In this document: positions 4,986-6,455 of the stretch, piece after piece
Position numbering within the stretch: the stretch's first letter is position 1
How the letters are laid out: each line of letters begins with the position of its first letter
Assembly: GCA_050699035.1 (NCBI GenBank)
Contig: JBOHDE010000219.1
Location: 1-6,455, forward strand
Direction: 5' to 3'
DNA length: 6,455 bases
Origin: WHTB01 sp050699035
GTDB taxonomy: Bacteria > Actinomycetota > Actinomycetes > Propionibacteriales > Nocardioidaceae
The notes under the pieces: generated by a model
Seen by the model: only the letters and a program-made list of their open reading frames with translations
The model's database searches: none
What the model was told of the DNA's origin: nothing
Position numbers and translations under genes: made by a program

Positions 4986-6455
4986 ATGACGACCGGATCG
5001 ACGGCTGTCCGGGTCGCCATCGTCGGCACTGGCTTCGGCGGGCTCGGCATGGCGATACAGCTGCAGCGAGCCGGCGAGCACGACTTCGTCCTGCTCGAGC
5101 GGGCCGGAGACCTCGGCGGGACCTGGCGGGACAACCACTACCCCGGCGCGGCGTGCGACGTCCCCTCGCACCTGTACTCGTTCTCCTTCGCCCCCAACGC
5201 CGACTGGAGCCGCTCGTTCTCCGAGCAGCCGGAGATCCACGCCTACCTGCGCCGTTGCGCCACGGAGTCCGGCGTGCTGGACAAGGTCCGGTTCGACCAC
5301 GAGCTGCTCGCCGCCGACTGGGACGAGGACGCACAGGTGTGGCGGATCCGCACCACGGGCGGCGACCTGGACGCACAGGTCCTGGTCAGCGCGTGCGGAC
5401 CGCTGAGTGACCCGGTCGTGCCGAAGCTGCCCGGCCTGGAGACGTTCGAGGGGGCGACGTTCCACTCGGCCGACTGGGACCACGAGTACGACCTGACCGG
5501 CAAGCGGGTCGCGGTCGTCGGCACCGGCGCCTCGGCGATCCAGTTCGTGCCGCAGATCCAGCCGAAGGTCGAGCAGCTGCACCTGTTCCAGCGCACCGCG
5601 CCGTGGGTGATGCCACGGCACGACCGTGCGTATACCCGCCCCGAGCAGTGGGCGTTCCGCCACCTGCCCGGCTTCCAGCGGGTGTCCCGCACCGCCATCT
5701 ACTGGGGACGCGAGTCGTACGTCATCGGGTTTGCCTTGCAACGCAGGGCATTGAAGGTCGCCGAGCTGATCGCGCGCCGACACCTGACCCGCTCCGTCGA
5801 CGATGCGGAGCTCCGCGCGAAGCTGACGCCGGCCTATGCGATCGGATGCAAGCGCATCCTGATCTCCAACGACTACTACCCCGCCCTGACGCAGCCCAAC
5901 GCGGAGGTCGTCACCGACGGGATCGCCGAGGTACGGCCGAACAGCATCGTGACCGCGGACGGCGCCGTACGCGCGGTCGACGCGATCATCTTCGGCACCG
6001 GGTTCCATACCACCGACCTGCCGGTGGCGCATCGGGTCCGCGGCCGAGGCGGCATCAGCCTGGCCGAGACGTGGTCCGCGGGGATGCAGGCCTACCGGGG
6101 GACGACCGTCGCCGGGTTTCCGAACCTGTTCTTGGTGATCGGGCCGAACACCGGGCTCGGACACACCTCGATGGTGTTCGTGATCGAGTCGCAGGTCGCG
6201 TACATCCGAGACGCCCTGCGGCGGATGGACGAGGCGGGGCTGGCGGCCGTCGAGGTCGAGCCCGCCGTCCAGGATGCGTACAACGCCGGCCTGCAGCAGC
6301 AGATGAAGGGCACCGTGTGGACCGACGGCGGCTGCGCCAGCTGGTACCTCGACGCGACCGGGCGCAACACCACGCTGTGGCCGCGGTTCACCTTCTGCTT
6401 CCGGTCGATCACTCGCCGGTTCGACCTCGCCTCGTACCGCCCTGAGTTTGCGGCG
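4986..6455 (+). CDS. Class B flavoprotein (Baeyer-Villiger type) monooxygenase, 3' end cut by window edge
   Basis: 490 codons, still open at the window end; the family is often about 490-550 residues, so only a short C-terminus may be missing. It is an FAD- and NADPH-dependent enzyme inserting one oxygen atom into ketones (giving esters/lactones) or heteroatoms. Motifs in order: FAD Rossmann GTGFGG (14-19) with acidic Glu38 ending strand 2; the long fingerprint GGTWRDNHYPGAACD (44-58); the BVMO fingerprint FEGATFHSADWD (154-165, FxGxxxHxxxW type, Asp in place of the usual Pro); NADPH Rossmann GTGASA (179-184) with QRTAPWVMPR (202-211) supplying the usual Arg; the FGTGF motif (336-340); and PNTGLGHTSMVF (386-397). 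The reading frame is continuous. It resembles the 4-hydroxyacetophenone monooxygenase/actinobacterial BVMO group more than EthA; the substrate is unknown. Divergent from tetR with palindromes at the promoter, so probably induced by its substrate or a related compound. Confidence 0.93.
   Translation, partial: MTTGSTAVRVAIVGTGFGGLGMAIQLQRAGEHDFVLLERAGDLGGTWRDNHYPGAACDVPSHLYSFSFAPNADWSRSFSEQPEIHAYLRRCATESGVLDKVRFDHELLAADWDEDAQVWRIRTTGGDLDAQVLVSACGPLSDPVVPKLPGLETFEGATFHSADWDHEYDLTGKRVAVVGTGASAIQFVPQIQPKVEQLHLFQRTAPWVMPRHDRAYTRPEQWAFRHLPGFQRVSRTAIYWGRESYVIGFALQRRALKVAELIARRHLTRSVDDAELRAKLTPAYAIGCKRILISNDYYPALTQPNAEVVTDGIAEVRPNSIVTADGAVRAVDAIIFGTGFHTTDLPVAHRVRGRGGISLAETWSAGMQAYRGTTVAGFPNLFLVIGPNTGLGHTSMVFVIESQVAYIRDALRRMDEAGLAAVEVEPAVQDAYNAGLQQQMKGTVWTDGGCASWYLDATGRNTTLWPRFTFCFRSITRRFDLASYRPEFAA

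Noticed and set aside
5930..6005. Suspected frameshift in the monooxygenase near 5940
   Set aside because: Careful re-reading gives a continuous frame through EVRPNSIVTADG to FGTGF; the apparent extra base was a reading slip.
4929..6164. Long minus-strand open frame (about 410 codons) opposite the monooxygenase
   Set aside because: It runs antisense to a gene with all BVMO motifs, starts inside it and would cross both operators; its composition is typical of antisense frames.

Overview
This is a GC-rich (roughly 70% by eye) actinobacterial window. GTG and TTG starts, GC at most third codon positions, a MenB closely resembling the mycobacterial enzyme, and TANNNT -10 boxes placed directly before start codons all point that way. 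An order such as Propionibacteriales (Nocardioides or Aeromicrobium type) or a mycobacterial relative would fit, but the genus is inference.

Layout. (1) 1-443, minus: the N-terminal half of menB (menaquinone synthesis), cut by the window edge. (2) 444-543: a 100-bp divergent intergenic region. Both flanking genes have a TANNNT box exactly 6 nt before their ATG and no clear Shine-Dalgarno, so both may be leaderless. (3) 544-1425, plus: a classical short-chain dehydrogenase/reductase with all catalytic residues. (4) 1428-1474: a long near-perfect hairpin filling the 51-bp gap between convergent genes, probably a bidirectional terminator. (5) 1477-4893, minus: a compact run read tetR > thrE > (small doubtful ORF or structured leader) > ACT-domain protein > ASCH-domain protein. 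tetR and thrE overlap by 4 nt, and the ACT and ASCH genes are 1 nt apart. (6) 4894-4985: a divergent control region with two palindromes sharing the half-site TGACC/GGTCA. (7) 4986-6455, plus: a Baeyer-Villiger-type flavin monooxygenase of 490 codons, still open at the window edge.

How the parts fit. The TetR regulator probably represses itself, the co-transcribed threonine/serine-type exporter and the divergent monooxygenase by binding the two palindromes, each of which lies on a predicted start site. That would link a small-molecule oxidising enzyme to an export protein under one sensor. The ACT and ASCH genes look translationally coupled. They are separated from thrE by about 185 bases rich in small perfect hairpins, which may be a cis-acting RNA leader or the eroded remains of a gene. 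menB and the SDR are a separate unit on the other side of the terminator.

All main genes appear intact. No tRNA, rRNA, insertion sequence, CRISPR array or phage gene was seen. The least explained parts are the 2687-2884 leader/small ORF, the repetitive arginine-rich tail of ThrE, and the operator architecture at 4909-4969.
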